DNA of 64,000 nt. It comes from Garcia nutans. Lineage: Eukaryota; Streptophyta; Magnoliopsida; Malpighiales; Euphorbiaceae. The DNA lies in the NCBI GenBank assembly GCA_947685225.1, contig CANTUV010000031.1, forward strand, positions 64,213,001 through 64,277,000, given 5' to 3'. Positions 20,914-33,112 of the stretch are shown one piece after another. The first letter of the stretch is position 1. The number at the start of each line of letters is the position of its first letter. A program made the translations under genes and the position numbers. The notes beneath the pieces were generated by a model. The model was given only the letters and a program-made list of their open reading frames with translations, was not told where the DNA came from and made no database searches.

Positions 20914-22396
20914 ATGAGCTGAGCTAGCTCTTCCCAACTTTTTGAATTAGATCAAGAGTTAAAGAGAACATTGAGGAGAAGGCGAAAGGAAGAAGAGGAA
21001 ACAGTTTTGGCAGAAATGAAATGAAACTTTGAAGATCTCATCTTACAAGAAGAAATGGCAGAAAATGAGCCAAGGACAGTGTAAGAGTTTGCTAAGCCTA
21101 CTCTTAATGGAGCTGATTCTAGTATTCGGAGGCCGATAATTGCTACGAACAACTTTGAAATAAAGGCAAATGTAATTTAGATGGTGCAGTAGACTTGTCA
21201 TTTTGATGGGTTTCCTAATGAAGATCTTAATGCACATATTGAGAATTTTCTTGAGATATACGACACATTCAAGATAAACATTGTCTTAGATGATGCAATT
21301 AGGCTAAGGTTGTTCCCATTCTCCCTTAGAGATTGACCAAAGAAGTGGCTGAAATCTTTTTATCCAAGAACTTTTACCACATGGGGTCAGTTGGCAGAAA
21401 TAATCCTAAAAAAATACTTTTCACCGTCCAAAACTGCTATGTTGAGGAATGATATCTCATCCTTTCTGCAGCAGGATGGTGAGACCCTTTATGATGCTTG
21501 GGAAAGATTTAAAGATTTATTGAGAAGGTGTCCTCATCATGGGCTTCCACTATGGCTTCAGATTCAAACATTTTACAATGGATTGAATTATGGAAGTAAG
21601 CAATCCATTAATGCAGCAGCTGGGGTTACCATAAACAACAAGACACCTAAACAAGCCAGGGATTTGATTGAGGACATGGCTATTACCGATTATCAGTGGC
21701 AAGCCCCAAGGAAGCAAGGAAAGCTGAAAGTCATGGGTTCACACCAATTAGATCCTGTGGTGGCTTTGACAGCCCAAATGGAATCATTGAATACAAAATT
21801 TGATTCTTTGGATTCTTCTTCAGGGAAAGTGATGCAGGTGTTGTCCTGTGAATAGTGTGGGGGTGGACATCAAAGTCAAGATTGCCAAAGTGGCAACATA
21901 TTTGCTAGGCAAGAACAAGTAGATTATGTTGGAAACATGCCAAGGCAACTGCAGAATAACCCCTATAACAACACGTACAATCCGGGGTGGAGAAATCATC
22001 CTAATTTCTCATGGAATAATCAGAATAACCCACGACCTCCCCCTGGATTCCAGCAACCCCAACATCAATAAGCTGCCCCTCCAAGAAAGAGTAATTTGGA
22101 GGACATGATGGAAAAATTTATAGCAGCTTTTGAAACTAGGTTCCAATCAAATGAAACCACCCTAAGAAATCAGCAAGCCTCTATTCATAATTTGGAGAAT
22201 CATGTGGGGCAAATTACCAAGTTGCTCAGTGAGAGACCACAAGGAAGTTTGCCTAGCAACACTGAGGCAAATCCTAAAGAGCAGCTTAAGGCAATTACAC
22301 TAAGGAGTGGAAAAGAGATCAAGGATAATGTGGAAGAGAAAGGAGATGAAGTGGCAGAGAAAGGGGCTGAAGTACAAGAAAAAGAAAAAAGAAGAT
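20914..22396 (+). pseudogene. Athila-type gag, multiple stops
   Basis: One frame carries a recognisable Athila Gag: NNFEIK and FPNEDLNAHIENFLEIYDTF, then RLRLFPFSL, a KYFSPSKTAMLRNDI segment, the CPHHGLPLWLQIQTFYNGL signature, AAGV, and a zinc knuckle CxxCGGGHQSQDC. It is broken by in-frame stops at 20920, 21022, 21082, 21178, 21190, 21334, 21853 (inside the zinc knuckle, between its first two Cys) and 22069. Several of these fall where a Gln or Arg codon is expected (CAG, CAA or CGA turned into TAG, TAA or TGA by one C to T change). A frameshift in the A-rich run at about 22378-22392 leads into the protease part. It cannot yield a functional capsid. Confidence 0.88.
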
Positions 22397-23077
22397 GATC
22401 CTCCTGTCACTTCGAGAGAGAAAGCTGCACTTGAAAGTGAGAAAGAGAACCAGCCACAAGAAAGCAGCCCCATAATGAAGGAATACCAACCTAGAGTACC
22501 ATATTCGGCAAGGTTGAACAAGGACAAAATTGATGCTCAGTTCGGTATGTTTCTTAAACTTTTTGAACAATTGCACATTAACATTCCATTTGCTGAAGCT
22601 TTGTCACAGATGCCTAAATATGCTAAATGTTTGAAAGATATCCTCTCTAACAAAAGGAAACTTGAGGAAGTGTCTTTAGTGCATTTGTCTGAAAAGAGTT
22701 CGGCAATTTTGCAAAGGAGGTTACCTAAGAAGTTAAAAGATCCAGATAGTTTTACCATTCCATGTTTGATAGGTAACCTTGAGGTTAAAAGTGCATTAGC
22801 TGATTTGGGGGCTAGCATAAGTGTTATGCCCTATAAAATGTTTAAAGAGTTAGGCATTGGTAAACCTAAACCAACACTTATGACCATCCAACTTGCTAAT
22901 AAGTCGGTAGTCCACCCTCGTTGCATTATAGAAGATGTGTTGGTAAAAGTCAGGAATTTCATTTTCTCCAATGATTTTGTTGTCATTGATATCGATGAGG
23001 ATGCAGATGTTTCACTTATTCTTGGTAGGCCATTTTTAAATATAGCCCGTGCCCTTATCGATGTGATGGCACATTAA
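22393..23077 (+). pseudogene. Athila-type protease region
   Basis: An open frame (starting formally at 22307) with the linker motif PYSARLNKDKIDAQFGMFL, followed by the aspartic protease: ALADLGASISVMP keeps the catalytic Asp, and VDLVV-like FVVIDIDED and LILGRPFLNIARALIDV are the C-terminal landmarks. DLGAS is the Athila/Tat form of the active site. The frame ends at 23077 with a frameshift inside the conserved G-x-LTLRVG segment just after ALIDV; the following residues continue in another frame. This domain is the best preserved of the element apart from RT. Confidence 0.85.
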
Positions 23078-23453
23078 CTTTGAGAGTGGTGGTGAGAAAG
23101 TTATTTTTAGGATACATGATGCTATAAAACATTCACTTTCACTTGATGAGGCGGAATCATGTAATGATATTATTGAGCATGAGACCGTCAATTGTGTTAC
23201 TAACATTATTTCCAAGGATCCCCTTGAGTTGTGTTTATTGCAGGAAAATGTTGAGGATCGAGAAACAATGGAGCAACTTGCTTTTCTTGAAGCAAGCAAA
23301 TCATTCAAATGCAGGGCATATGAGACTATTGAGATGCCAAAGGAAGAAAAGTCAAAACCATCGGTGATTGATCCACCCAACTTGGAACTAAAGCCCCTTC
23401 CAGATCACCTTGAATATGGATTTCTACCCGAGAAAAAATAACTGCCAATAATT
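23078..23453 (+). pseudogene. Protease-RT linker region of element 3
   Basis: Shifted reading frames still show GGEKVIFRIHDAIKHS-like residues, then LELKPLPDHLEYGFL, the conserved lead-in to Athila reverse transcriptase. An in-frame TAA follows at 23439. The small open frames here (23143-23367 and 23229-23441) are pieces of this linker, the second being in the true frame. Confidence 0.7.
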
Positions 23454-25145
23454 ATGAGTTCCCACTTATCTTTTGAGCAGAAGGAGAAGCTTATCCAGTT
23501 GTTGCAGAAACATAAGAAAGTGATAGCTTGGAAGATAGCAGACATCAAGGGTATCAATCCATCCTATTGTACTCACAAGATATTGATGGAAGATGAATTC
23601 AAGCCAGTAGTGAAACCACAATGGAGACTAAACCCAAAGATGAAAGATGTATTGTAGGCTGAAGTGATAAAACTACTTGATGCAGGGATTATATATCCAA
23701 TCTCGGATAGCTCTTGGGTGAGCCCAGTCTAGGTAGTACCAAAGAAAGGAGGGATGACGGTGGTCCCTAATGAAAATGATGAGCTGATTCCATCAAGAAT
23801 AGTTACTGGTTGGAGGGTTTGCATAGACTATAGAAAATTGAATGATGCAACTAGGAAAGGCCATTTTTCTTTGCCCTTCATTGATCAAATGTTGGAGAGG
23901 TTATCTGGGCATGAGTATTACTGCTTTTTGTATGATCTTTCAGGCTATTTCAAAATTCCTATCGCCCCGGAGGACCAAGATAAAACCACATTCACCTGCC
24001 CATATGGGACATTTGAATATCAAAGAAAGCCATTCGGGTTGTGCAATGCACCTGTGACATTTCAGAGGTGCATGGTGGCAATCTTTGATGAACTTGTTGA
24101 GGATATTATGGAGGTGTTTATGGATGATTTCTCGGTCCATGGCAGCTCATTTGAAAGATGTTTGGAAAATCTTGAAAGAGTCTTGATGAGATGTGAGGAA
24201 ACCAACCTAGTGCTTAATTGGGAAAAGTGTCATTTCATGGTTCAGAAGGGAATTGTGTTGGGACACAAAATTTCAAGTAAGAGCATTGAGGTGGATCAGG
24301 CTAAGGTAGACACCATTGAGAAGTTACCACCACCCACATCTGTGAAGGCCATCAGAAGTTTTCTAAAACATGCGGGTTTTTATCGGAGGTTCATACGAGA
24401 TTTTTCTAAGATAGCCCGCCGGCTAACAAGACTCCTTGAGAAGGATATGAATTTTATCTTTGATGAGGAATGTTTTAGAGCATTCACAACCCTTAAGGAG
24501 AAATTGACCCATGCTCCAATCATGATAGATCCCAATTGGAATCTACCATTTGAACTAATGTGCAATGAAAGTGACTTTGCAGTGGGAGCAGTCTTGGGTC
24601 AACACAAAGAAAAATACTTCCAGCCTATCTACTATGCAAGCAAGACTTTGAACACAGCTCAAGCTATTTACACAATTACGGAGAAAGAGCTTCTAGTTGT
24701 GGTTTTTGCTTTTGACAAGTTTAGATCATATCTAATCTTGTCAAAAGTGATTGTTTATACAAACCATTCGGCTTTGAGGTACTTATTTGCAAACATTTAT
24801 GCTAAGCCTAGGCTAATCCGTTGGGTCTTATTATTGCAGGAATTTGACTTGACGATTCAAGACAAGAAGGGAGCTGAAAATCTGGCTGTAGATCACCTTT
24901 CTCGCTTGGAGAATCCAACCTTGGAGATGTTTGAAGAAGGGGACATTGATGATCACTTCCCCGATGAGCAGCTGTATGCCATGGTAAGTGAGGTAAGTAA
25001 TTTAAATTTTGAAACACCTTGGTTTGCAGATTTTGCTAACTATTTAGCTGTTAGGGAACTTCCTAAGGACTTAACTTATCAAGAAAAGAAGAAATTTTTT
25101 TTCCAATTTAATGTATTATTTTTGGGAGGATCCCTTTTTTATTAG
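23454..25145 (+). pseudogene. Athila reverse transcriptase-RNase H, catalytic residues lost
   Basis: The frame opens with SSHLSFEQKEKLIQLLQKHK and runs through RT and RNase H, with two TAG stops at 23655 and 23730 (the second within PVQVVPKK, a CAG to TAG change). From 23754 on, 463 codons are open. In that part WRVCIDYRKLN, FGLCNAPVTFQRCM (residues 94-107) and VFMDDFSV (121-128, YxDD-type box) are present. The first catalytic Asp of RT is disturbed: Tyr60-Asp61 stands where the family has Asp-Gly. In RNase H two acidic sites read Asn (N271 in MCNESD, N337 in YTNHSAL) where Asp is usual. The end of the frame (FFFQFNVLFLG) is a frameshift product near 25100. A dead enzyme with a well-kept frame fits recent decay by transitions. 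Confidence 0.9.
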
Positions 25146-26272
25146 ATTATGTAAGGATCACATAATCCAATGGTGTGTGGCATGGCACAAAACAATGAAC
25201 ATTCTTAGTCAATGCCATGCTGGACCAGCTGGTGGTCATATGGGAGACAATAGGACTGCTCAAAAGGTACTAGAATCATAATTTTTTTGGCCCACTTTGT
25301 TTTGGGAAAGCTATGAATTTGTGAACCGTTGTGATCATTGCCAAAGAACTGGAAACATTTCATCTCGTGATGAGATTCCCTAAAATGGAATTTTAGTGTG
25401 TGAAGTCTTTGATGTATTGGGGAATTGATTTTATGGGACCATTTCCAAATTCCTATGGTAACAAATATATTCTTGTAGCTATAGATTATGTCTCTAAATG
25501 GCCTGAAGCCCAAGCCTTGGCAACCAATGATGCTAGGGTAGTGATGAAATTTTTGAAGAAATTGTTCTCTCGATTTGGTACACCGAAAGCAATCATAAAT
25601 GATAGGGGTACTTACTTTTGTAATGTTCAGCTTGAGAAAGTTTTCAAAAGATTAGGGATTACACATAAGTTTGCTACTCCTTACCATCCCCAAACTAGTG
25701 GCCAAGTTGAGAACACGAATAGGGAGATTAAAAGAATTCTAGAAAAAACTGTAGAGCAATACCAAAAGGATTGGTCAGAGAAATTGGACAATGCTCTATA
25801 GGCTTTTAGGATTGCATTTAAAACTCCTTTGGGCACTATGCCGTTTAGGCTGGTTTACGGAAAAGCTTGTCACTTACCTATAGAAATTGAATATAATGGA
25901 TACTGGGCTATCAAATAGATTAACCTTGATCTAGCGCGTGCAGGTGAAAGGAGGTAAACGAGTTGGATGAATGGAGATTGCAATGCAATAATGTATAAGG
26001 AGAGTACCAAGAGATGACATGATGCTCTCATTAAGGACTGAAAAGAGTTTCAAGCAGGAGATCAGGTATTATTATACAATTTGAGGCTTCAACTCTTTCC
26101 AGGTAAGTTAAAATCTCGATGGTCTGGTCCTTTTACTGTTAAGGAAGTTTTCCCTTACGGAGTGGTTGAAATAACTCACCCGGAAAAAGGAAATTTTAAA
26201 GTAAATGGGCACAGGCTCAAATTTGGAGGGGAAATACAGGAGTTGAAGGAGGTTTTACACCTCCAAGTCTAG
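25105..26272 (+). pseudogene. Athila integrase, fragmented
   Basis: After the frameshift at about 25105 the other frame continues with the zinc-binding N-terminal domain (ILSQCHAGPAGGHMG, then CDHCQRTGNIS), with stops near 25279 and 25381. The core domain is open at 25400-25801 and keeps the DDE triad: D10 in WGIDFMGPFP, D68 in INDRG and E104 in GQVENTNRE, with 35 residues between the last two. A TAG at 25799 replaces a conserved Trp. More stops follow at 25916 and beyond. The C-terminal domain is open at 26081-26272 (LFPGKLKSRWSGPFTV, GHRLK). The DDE core is intact but the protein as a whole is not. Confidence 0.88.
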
Positions 26273-26507
26273 GGAAATTTGCCCTAACCGTCTAACTAAT
26301 ACGATGTTTAGGAAGTGCTGGGTGGGAGACAACCCACCATTTTATTCGCTCTTTAATTTTTGTCTTTAATTTCTGTGTTTTTGGTTTGTGTCATCACTTT
26401 ATTTTAGTTTTATCCTTCGATCATTGGTTGGTAGTTTGTTTGCCTGGCATTCATTTGAATTTATAGAGGAAATTTAATTTTGAGGGGTAAATTGAGCATA
26501 TTTTAGG
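26273..26507 (+). mobile_element. 3' non-coding start after pol (element 3)
   Basis: It contains GTGCTGGGTGGGAGACAACCCACC, an inverted repeat (GGTGGG...CCCACC region at 26316-26339) that commonly follows pol in Athila-type elements. The rest is AT-rich without a gene. Confidence 0.6.
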
Positions 26508-26897
26508 ACACGCCCGTGTCATTGGGCGTGTCATTATTTTTAGCAGGCAGTAGCTACAACACGCCAGTGACACAGCCGTCTCACTGAGCTTGTAATTTTG
26601 AATGAGAAATAATAGCTATGGCACACCCAGTGACACACCCGTGTCACTGGTCGTGTTTTTTAAAAAAATGAAATGAGCCAGCACGCCCAAAGAACACGCC
26701 CAAGCTAATGGGCGTGTCGTTTCCTTGGTTGTCACAGTACATGTGACATGCCCACTGACACACCCGTGTCAATGGGCGTGTCATTTATTAATTCATTTAG
26801 TCCCTATGACACGCATGGACACGCCCGTGTCAATGAACGTGTCGTATACATTGTCTCTTGTTCCATAGGGCACTCCCAGTGACACGCCCGTGCCGAC
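26508..26897 (+). repeat. Internal inverted-motif cluster GACACGCCCGTGTC (element 3)
   Basis: Six or seven units of about 60 bases carrying GACAC(G/A)CCCGTGTCA(A/C)TGG and GGGCGTGTC words with AGCTATG-type linkers. It is a second cluster in the same element, between pol and a downstream ORF. It lies directly upstream of a strong TATA sequence (26903), which repeats the LTR arrangement. Confidence 0.9.
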
Positions 26898-26902
26898 ATC
26901 TT

Positions 26903-26910
26903 TATATAAA
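26903..26910 (+). promoter_or_regulatory. Internal TATA box downstream of pol (element 3)
   Basis: TATATAAA in ACATCTTTATATAAAGACCC, six bases after the inverted-motif cluster. A pyrimidine-rich leader (26940-26980) follows, then a CAG/GTACGA donor-like site at about 27093. This could be a separate promoter for the downstream ORF at 59944, now 33 kb away because of the nested insertion. Confidence 0.5.
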
Positions 26911-27545
26911 GACCCGCAGCCATTTTTCACGCACATTTCAGTTTTCTTTCTCATTTTCTCTCAAATTTCTTGCACTCCCACTGGCGCATTCACACATCAT
27001 ACCACTTTAGGAGAGATTCGCACTCCCGGTTAACATTATTTGCACGGATTTACTTGATTTTCGTTTGATTCCACATGATTTTTGTACTTTCCAGGTACGA
27101 ATTCTTTCTTTTTCAATTTTTATGGATTTTATTTTTTTTTTCTTTTGTTTTTTTATGGATTCTTTGTATTATCTTTTATTTTCTTTAGAATTGATAGATT
27201 TATGCTGCGTTTGCTTTATTTTGCTTCATTTTGATTTATCGTGATTTTTGTGGCATTCGATTCATTTTGCTTTTGTTTTGTTTTTAACTCCGTTTTGATG
27301 TGGCATTTGATTTATTTTTGAATTAGTTTGTGTTTGAATTATAAATTTATTGATTTGCTTGTTGGGTTATAGTTAATTTTTATTTTTGGCAAATGGAATC
27401 ATTATTGTTGGAATTGCCGTCGTTCGAATTAGTTCATCACTTTTGTTGGTTAAGTGTGTATTGATATAGGTTGATTAAAATTGGTTTAAATTGGCTGTTA
27501 GCATTAATTTTGTTGGGATATACATTATGCTTCAAAGTTATAATG
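26911..27545 (+). mobile_element. Leader/intron-like region of element 3, left of the nest
   Basis: T-rich non-coding sequence. It ends in TAATG (27541-27545), repeated at 59843-59847 after the nested block. Joining 27545 to 59848 restores the original element, whose acceptor-like TTTTTTTGTAG at about 59930-59940 precedes the ORF start. Confidence 0.75.
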
Positions 27546-29617
27546 TGTAATATCCCGAGATATACCTTAAAAGTTTTGGAGGAGTTGTTGTATTTGGATT
27601 TAATGTATATGTGATGTATATGTATATGTCTAATTGTAATATCCCTAAGTGTGCCTAGAAGTTATGATAATATTGTTATAATTGATTTGAATGTGTAATT
27701 GATAAGTGGTATATTTGTATAGGGTTTGGTTGAATGGTAAAAGTATTTGAGAGAAATGAATATGTGTATTTGCAAAGGAAATAATTGTATAGAGAGAGAT
27801 AGTGTATATGTTGGGTATATGGCAATATATATGACATATATGTTGGTCAAAGTGCTTAGTCAAGGGAAGAAGATATTTAAATTGTTGAATGTGAAATTAC
27901 CAAAATGGGCAAGAGCTTGTAAAGAGAATTAAAATGTGTATGAGGGTAAGATAATAATTTTCTTTTGGAGGAGTATTTAATGCCTATTGACTTTGTGTTT
28001 TCTTCATCATTTCTTCTTCTTTTTCCTTGTGTGGCCGGCTCACCTAAGACAAAGGAAAGCAAGAGAGTAAAAGAAGGGTTTGATGTTCTAAGCTCCAAAG
28101 TTGAGAGAGATTCCAAGTAACCAAGTTGGAATTTCAAGGAATTTCATCATTTTGGTAAGATTTCTTTTGTTTGCTTTGGTTCTTTTTGAAGTTGTGTATG
28201 GATTGAGTTAGGTTTATGGATAGTATGATTAAGTGTGTTTGTGTATGGTGTGTGTAAAAGTGTTGAAATGGAATTAAAGATAAGAAGCTAGGTTGGTGTT
28301 GGTGATGGAAGAGTAAGAGTTGTGTTTAGTGAATTTTTTTCTGTTTTACAATTAGTAAAGGCTGTGACTTGTATGATTTTTAATTAATTATAGAAAAATG
28401 TTCTTAAAGTGAATTTTTGATATGTTGTGCCTCTATGAGTCTAGAATGACTGAAAAATATGTTGATTCGATTTTGGAATGTTTATGAGTTTAGAAAGATT
28501 ATTTTTATTAGACCTGTTCCAGCAGGTACCTTAACTGAGACAGCTATATTTCGGGATTTTTAATAAAATGTAGAAACATCATATCCAATTGAATTTTGGA
28601 TATGTTGTTGCTTAGTGAGTCTAGTATTTGAGAAAAATAATTTGGAACCACGTTGATTGAATTTGATTTATGGAATTCACAAAGTTCAGAACTGCTGCCA
28701 GGATGCAGGGCAATTGGGGCAGTCTGGTTAGGTGAACTATTTGACCAAGATTTTGTGTTCAGTTTGATCTGAAATTTTAAAGGAATGATTTTAAGATACA
28801 AAACTAAATTCTGTAAAACTTTTAGAATTTTTAGTCAAGTAGATTATTTTATACAATTTTTCAAAATAAGGATAAAATGGAGTCTTAAACCAGAATGTAC
28901 TATTCATATGGTCATTTTGCTAATATTCCTTTTGGATTAGATTGTGAAGAGGTTGAATTGCCCTAACCATGTCCCTCAAGTGGTGCTGCCCGTGTCCCTC
29001 AAAGGTTTTGAAGAGATTGGGTTGCATTAACCTAAATGTGGAGAATTCTTGGAAAGAAAAGAAATGTATAGATTGATGGGACTAGTTCTTGAGGTAAGTA
29101 CCAATACATATGATTGTATTTAATTACATAATTTGAGGCTTAACACATTTGTTTGCAAATGTGTTAAGTGATCTATTATATTGTTAACATAATTGGACTA
29201 AGGTGATGATTGAATGATGTGAAGGATGTGAAGATCATTAACAAGGTAAGCATAAACCCTATTTGATTGTATATCCTTATATGTCTTTGAACATTAACAC
29301 ATTGGGATGAAAGTGTGAAATAAGCTATTATATTGTGAATGTAAATGAAGAATATATATAAAGGATGAAATATGAAATGGGAAAGGTAGGAAGAAATGAG
29401 GATCATTCTTAAGGTATGTGCAATTTGTTATGATAAATGCTCTAGTAATGAATGATGTTAATGTGTTTTGAGAAGTGAGAAAATGTTATGTTATATGCAT
29501 TGTGAATCTTGTGTATGGCAATGTATTATATGAATAATATACTTTGAAATGTGATATCAATGATGCTATATGTATCATATGGATTGAGATATGATATGAT
29601 ATGAAGCCATTGTGATT
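27546..29617 (+). repeat. Solo LTR A, left segment
   Basis: Starts TGTAATATCCCGAG after TAATG. With the segment 58600-59842 it makes one 3,315-bp LTR, the same length as both LTRs of element C. Features on the plus strand: a TATA/AT zone around 27800, a CTTCTTCTTT tract (about 28010), a donor-like TTTTGGTAAGA (28151-28160), and two decayed CC(G/A)TGTCCCTCAA words (28968-29002). It contains inverted copies of C sequences. Small open frames are shared with C only because the DNA is. Confidence 0.95.
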
Positions 29618-30604
29618 TGTAACACCCCGATACCCTATATAAGTACTATGCGTATACCTAGTATACATACAGTAAATATATAAAGTATAAGGATGTCACT
29701 TTTCGTTACCTTTTAAAATATTTATAACAGAGTTCAAACCATAATACATTAATTTAAATAACATTTACAAAATCATTATCTTTATTAAAACTTCATTTAT
29801 ACATATAAATACTCTCTCGTCAGAAATACATTATAATTAAAATTTATACATGTATGCATTACCCTCTAGTGGGTCTCGACAAACTTTACTCTTCTTGTGG
29901 CATAACAAAAGACTTCATATCTTCCATCTATATACCTGCGCGAATAAACACCCGCGCTAAGCCCGAGAGCTTAGTAGTCCAAATATAAAATATAAACATA
30001 TAGTATAGAAGTATTGATATATAATGATACATCGATTCAATATATAATTAGTTCTTATCATATCTTCTTTTCTTTTTAATTTTATCTTTAATATATCCTA
30101 ACTAATTTCATATATGATGTATATATATACATAATATTATCACCAACCCCAATGCATCACCAATACTCAAAACCAATATATTAATACCCCTACATTATAT
30201 ATATACCACACCAACCATTATTGCAATACACAATTTACATATCATACAAATCATAAATCATATTTCCAATAAAGACAACCTTTATCATCAACCACAATTC
30301 ATTTACATATTACACTTAATAACATTATATTATTCACAATTCACCAAGCATAATTCATTATTAATACTCACAATCAATATTTCAATACTTGCATTTCACA
30401 TTGACAATAAAGACAGACTCGGGCCCAAAACACTAATATGTTATTCAAAGTTCAGAGTTACTGCTTTGGTTCATAGTCACAATCATCACGCCCGTAGGCA
30501 ATGTATATACATGTCTCTCTATCCATGGATAGTGTAACAGACCCAGTCTCTTGGACCATCAACTCAACACATATGAGGAGATCCTCAACCCGGCAAGACT
30601 GTTA
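29618..30604 (-). repeat. 3' LTR of element C, terminal segment
   Basis: The right-hand third of the LTR in element orientation, including the double hairpin (29975-29939) and the start of the GTAACAG...CTGTTAC unit (30534), which element B cuts inside its final CTGTTAC. Nearly identical to 45845-46719. Confidence 0.95.
29939..29975 (-). other. Conserved double hairpin (C, 3' LTR)
   Basis: On the minus strand CTAAGC-TCTCGG-GCTTAG is followed by GCGCG-loop-CGCGC. The same sequence is in the 5' LTR of C (46165-46201), A (59486-59522) and D (49283-49319 and 55793-55829). Confidence 0.8.
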
Positions 30605-30737
30605 TGTAATATCCTAAAGTATATCCTAAAAGTGTTGGGATTACTGTTGTAATTGGATTCAATGTGTGTATTGAAGGAAAGAGAAAAGAAGAAGAAAGTC
30701 AAAAGGAATTGTGTGTGGTGGAGATTTAATGGTATAA

Positions 30738-30778
<41 letters not shown>

Positions 30779-31235
30779 GAGATAAGAACGAAGGAAGGGA
30801 GGAGAACCTTCTTTCTTTCTTCTTCTTCTGTTCTTCTTCTTCGTGGACAAGAGAGCACGAGAGAGAGAGAGAGAGCACGAGAGAGAGAGAGAAATGTGAT
30901 CTTCATCAAAATTTCTTAAGGATTTTAAGAGTATTGAAGATGAAAATGAAGATTTGGCAAGCTATACAAGTAAGTACATATTTCTTGAATGAATTTTATT
31001 GATTATATATATATATATAGGTATATATCTTCTTGTTTTGATTTCTTTTGGATTGAGGTTAAGTTTGGTATGATTGGTGGGTAAAAGGAGGATAACAAGA
31101 GATTTAAGTATGTAAATGTGTGGAATTGATATCTAAGTGATGATTAGTTGAGAAAATTGTGAGAAAAATGATGAAATGTTGATTTGGGGTTTGGTTTGGA
31201 TGAATTTCGAGTGTTTGGTCTTTAAATTATTGTAG

Positions 31236-31588
31236 GACACGGCCAAGTTATGAGAGACACGGCCAAGTTAGGGCAAATTTGGCCGTGTTGGATGAGTTTT
31301 GGAGAGACACGGCCACTGGCTTGGCCGTGTCCCTTGCCTGTGTTTGTTACTGTCTGATTTATGTTGAGAGACACGGCCGTGTCCCTTGCCCGTGTCTGGT
31401 ACTGGATTGTTGTGTTGAGAGACACGGCCACTGGCTTGGCCGTGTCCATTGCCCGTGTTTGCTACTACTTGAATTGGTGTTGAGTGACACGGCCACAAGC
31501 TTGGCCGTGTCCCTTGGGCGTGTTTGCTACTGGATGATTGTATTGAGAGACACGGCCACAAGCTTGGCCGTGTCCCTTGAGGGTGTTT
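31236..31588 (+). repeat. Inverted-motif cluster GACACGGCCA/TGGCCGTGTC (B, 5' LTR)
   Basis: Five units of about 60 bases. Complete units have perfect 10-base arms GACACGGCCA and TGGCCGTGTC separated by six bases (CAAGCT or similar), followed by CCTTG(C/G)(C/G)CGTGTTTG. This Tekay-type LTR thus shares its word with the Athila-type LTRs of elements 1 and 4. It lies inside the probable LTR intron. Confidence 0.92.
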
Positions 31589-32269
31589 GTTATTGTGTTT
31601 GTTATTTGGTTTTCATACATTGTTGGATCTTCAAATGTCTTTTGTACCTAAACACACTTAAACCAATAATGATCCAACCAAATGTATATGGAAGATTCTA
31701 AGTCCTTGAATAAGGTAAATTGTTATGTATGAATATATCAATGATGATATAGGAAATGTGAAAGATATAGTTATCAATGAAAAAGTATGTGCAATGTCAA
31801 TGATTATGTATACTTGAGTGATGAATTGAATTGATCAATATGATTTGATGATAATGTTGATATTATATGAACCATGTGATGTTTTATGTATTGTAAATAT
31901 TATGAATTGTATTGTGCTATATGTAGATTGATGATGCATATGAAGAATGATATGTTGGGTACAACGTGGAATATCATGAGATCATTGATGATGAATTACC
32001 TTAATGTTATGATTGAGGCTTGTTTGCCTAATTGATGATATAAATGTACATTTGAATATTGAAGATTGAAGTGTTATATTGTGAAATGAAATGTAAAGCC
32101 ATTGTGATTGGCTATGATGATGCAATTGAAAGAAATAAGGTATGTTTGCCTAAATGATGATGAGAATTGAGAATGGAAATGATAATGAAATAATAAATGA
32201 ATTGTGTGACTAATGTGTTATTCCATTTTCAGAGTTTGTTATTGGTGGCATGCCTATTAGTAACAATCT

Positions 32270-32500
32270 CTTGAAGTTAGGTTGGATTTGATCCTTGAAG
32301 CCAAGTTGGGTTGAAGTTTAACATGTTTTACTCCCCTTGAAGCTTGGTTGGGTCTAATCCTTGAAGCCTAATTGAGATGTTACAACCCTTGAAGCTAGGT
32401 TGGGTTTGGTTCTTGAAGCCAAGTTGGGTTGATACTTAGCATGTTTTGTTCCCCTTGAAGCTTGTTTGAGCCTAATCCTTGAAGCCTAGTTGGGTCTATG
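32270..32500 (+). repeat. CTTGAAG tandem array (B, 5' LTR)
   Basis: About eight units of TCCTTGAAGCC(A/T)AGTTGGG type, the plus-strand form of the array at 8568-8796. It sits between the anchors GGTGGCATGCC (32247) and AAACCAAAGCA (32522). Confidence 0.88.
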
Positions 32501-33112
32501 ATAATGATAAATGTGATGATTAAACCAAAGCATTACTCTGAAAATTGAATGGCATATTAGTGTGTCTTGGGCCCATGCTTGTTTTTGTGTAATGTGAGTC
32601 ATGAATGGTAATATGATTGATAAATAAGGTATATGGAAACAATGTTGAAACAAATGAATAATGAGATCTATGAATGCTTTTGATGGAAATGTGTTTCATG
32701 ATTAATGAATTGTGAATAAAATGATGTTATGAAGTATGAGTTTGTAATATGTGTATTGATATGTTGAAAGTGAATATGGCTTAAGGAGTTTTGTTAAGAT
32801 ATGAGGTTATGGAATTGTTGTATGATGTGTAACATGTTTGTGAATGTGGAATTTGTGAGAATTGTTCTTATAAAGGTTTGAATGATGTTTTGTTGTAATA
32901 ATGTATACATATATATGTGTATATGAAATAGAAAGGGTAAGTATTGTGTTGTGAATATGCTATGTAATGATGTATTTAATTTATGAGATTAGTGGCAATA
33001 TATGAAGAATCCATTGAGAAAGAAAAACGTGGTAAGAGAACAATAAAACATGATGCTAAAATTATAAGGTATGATTATTTTGTAATGTATACTTTATTAT
33101 TTAATTGTACTA

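Noticed and set aside
22319..22818. Minus-strand frames opposite the Athila protease and RT (22319-22576, 22537-22818, 23036-23380)
   Set aside because: They are shadows of the plus-strand coding sequence, whose motifs are unambiguous.
29176..29406. 76-codon frame conserved in A and both C LTRs (also 40219 and 56734)
   Set aside because: Near-identity reflects recent duplication of the LTR, substitutions are not biased to silent sites by eye, and there is no start context or domain.
31222..31701. Frames of 75-140 codons over the B motif cluster
   Set aside because: Both strands and several frames are open because of the repeat. The open frames are identical in both LTRs only because the LTRs are.
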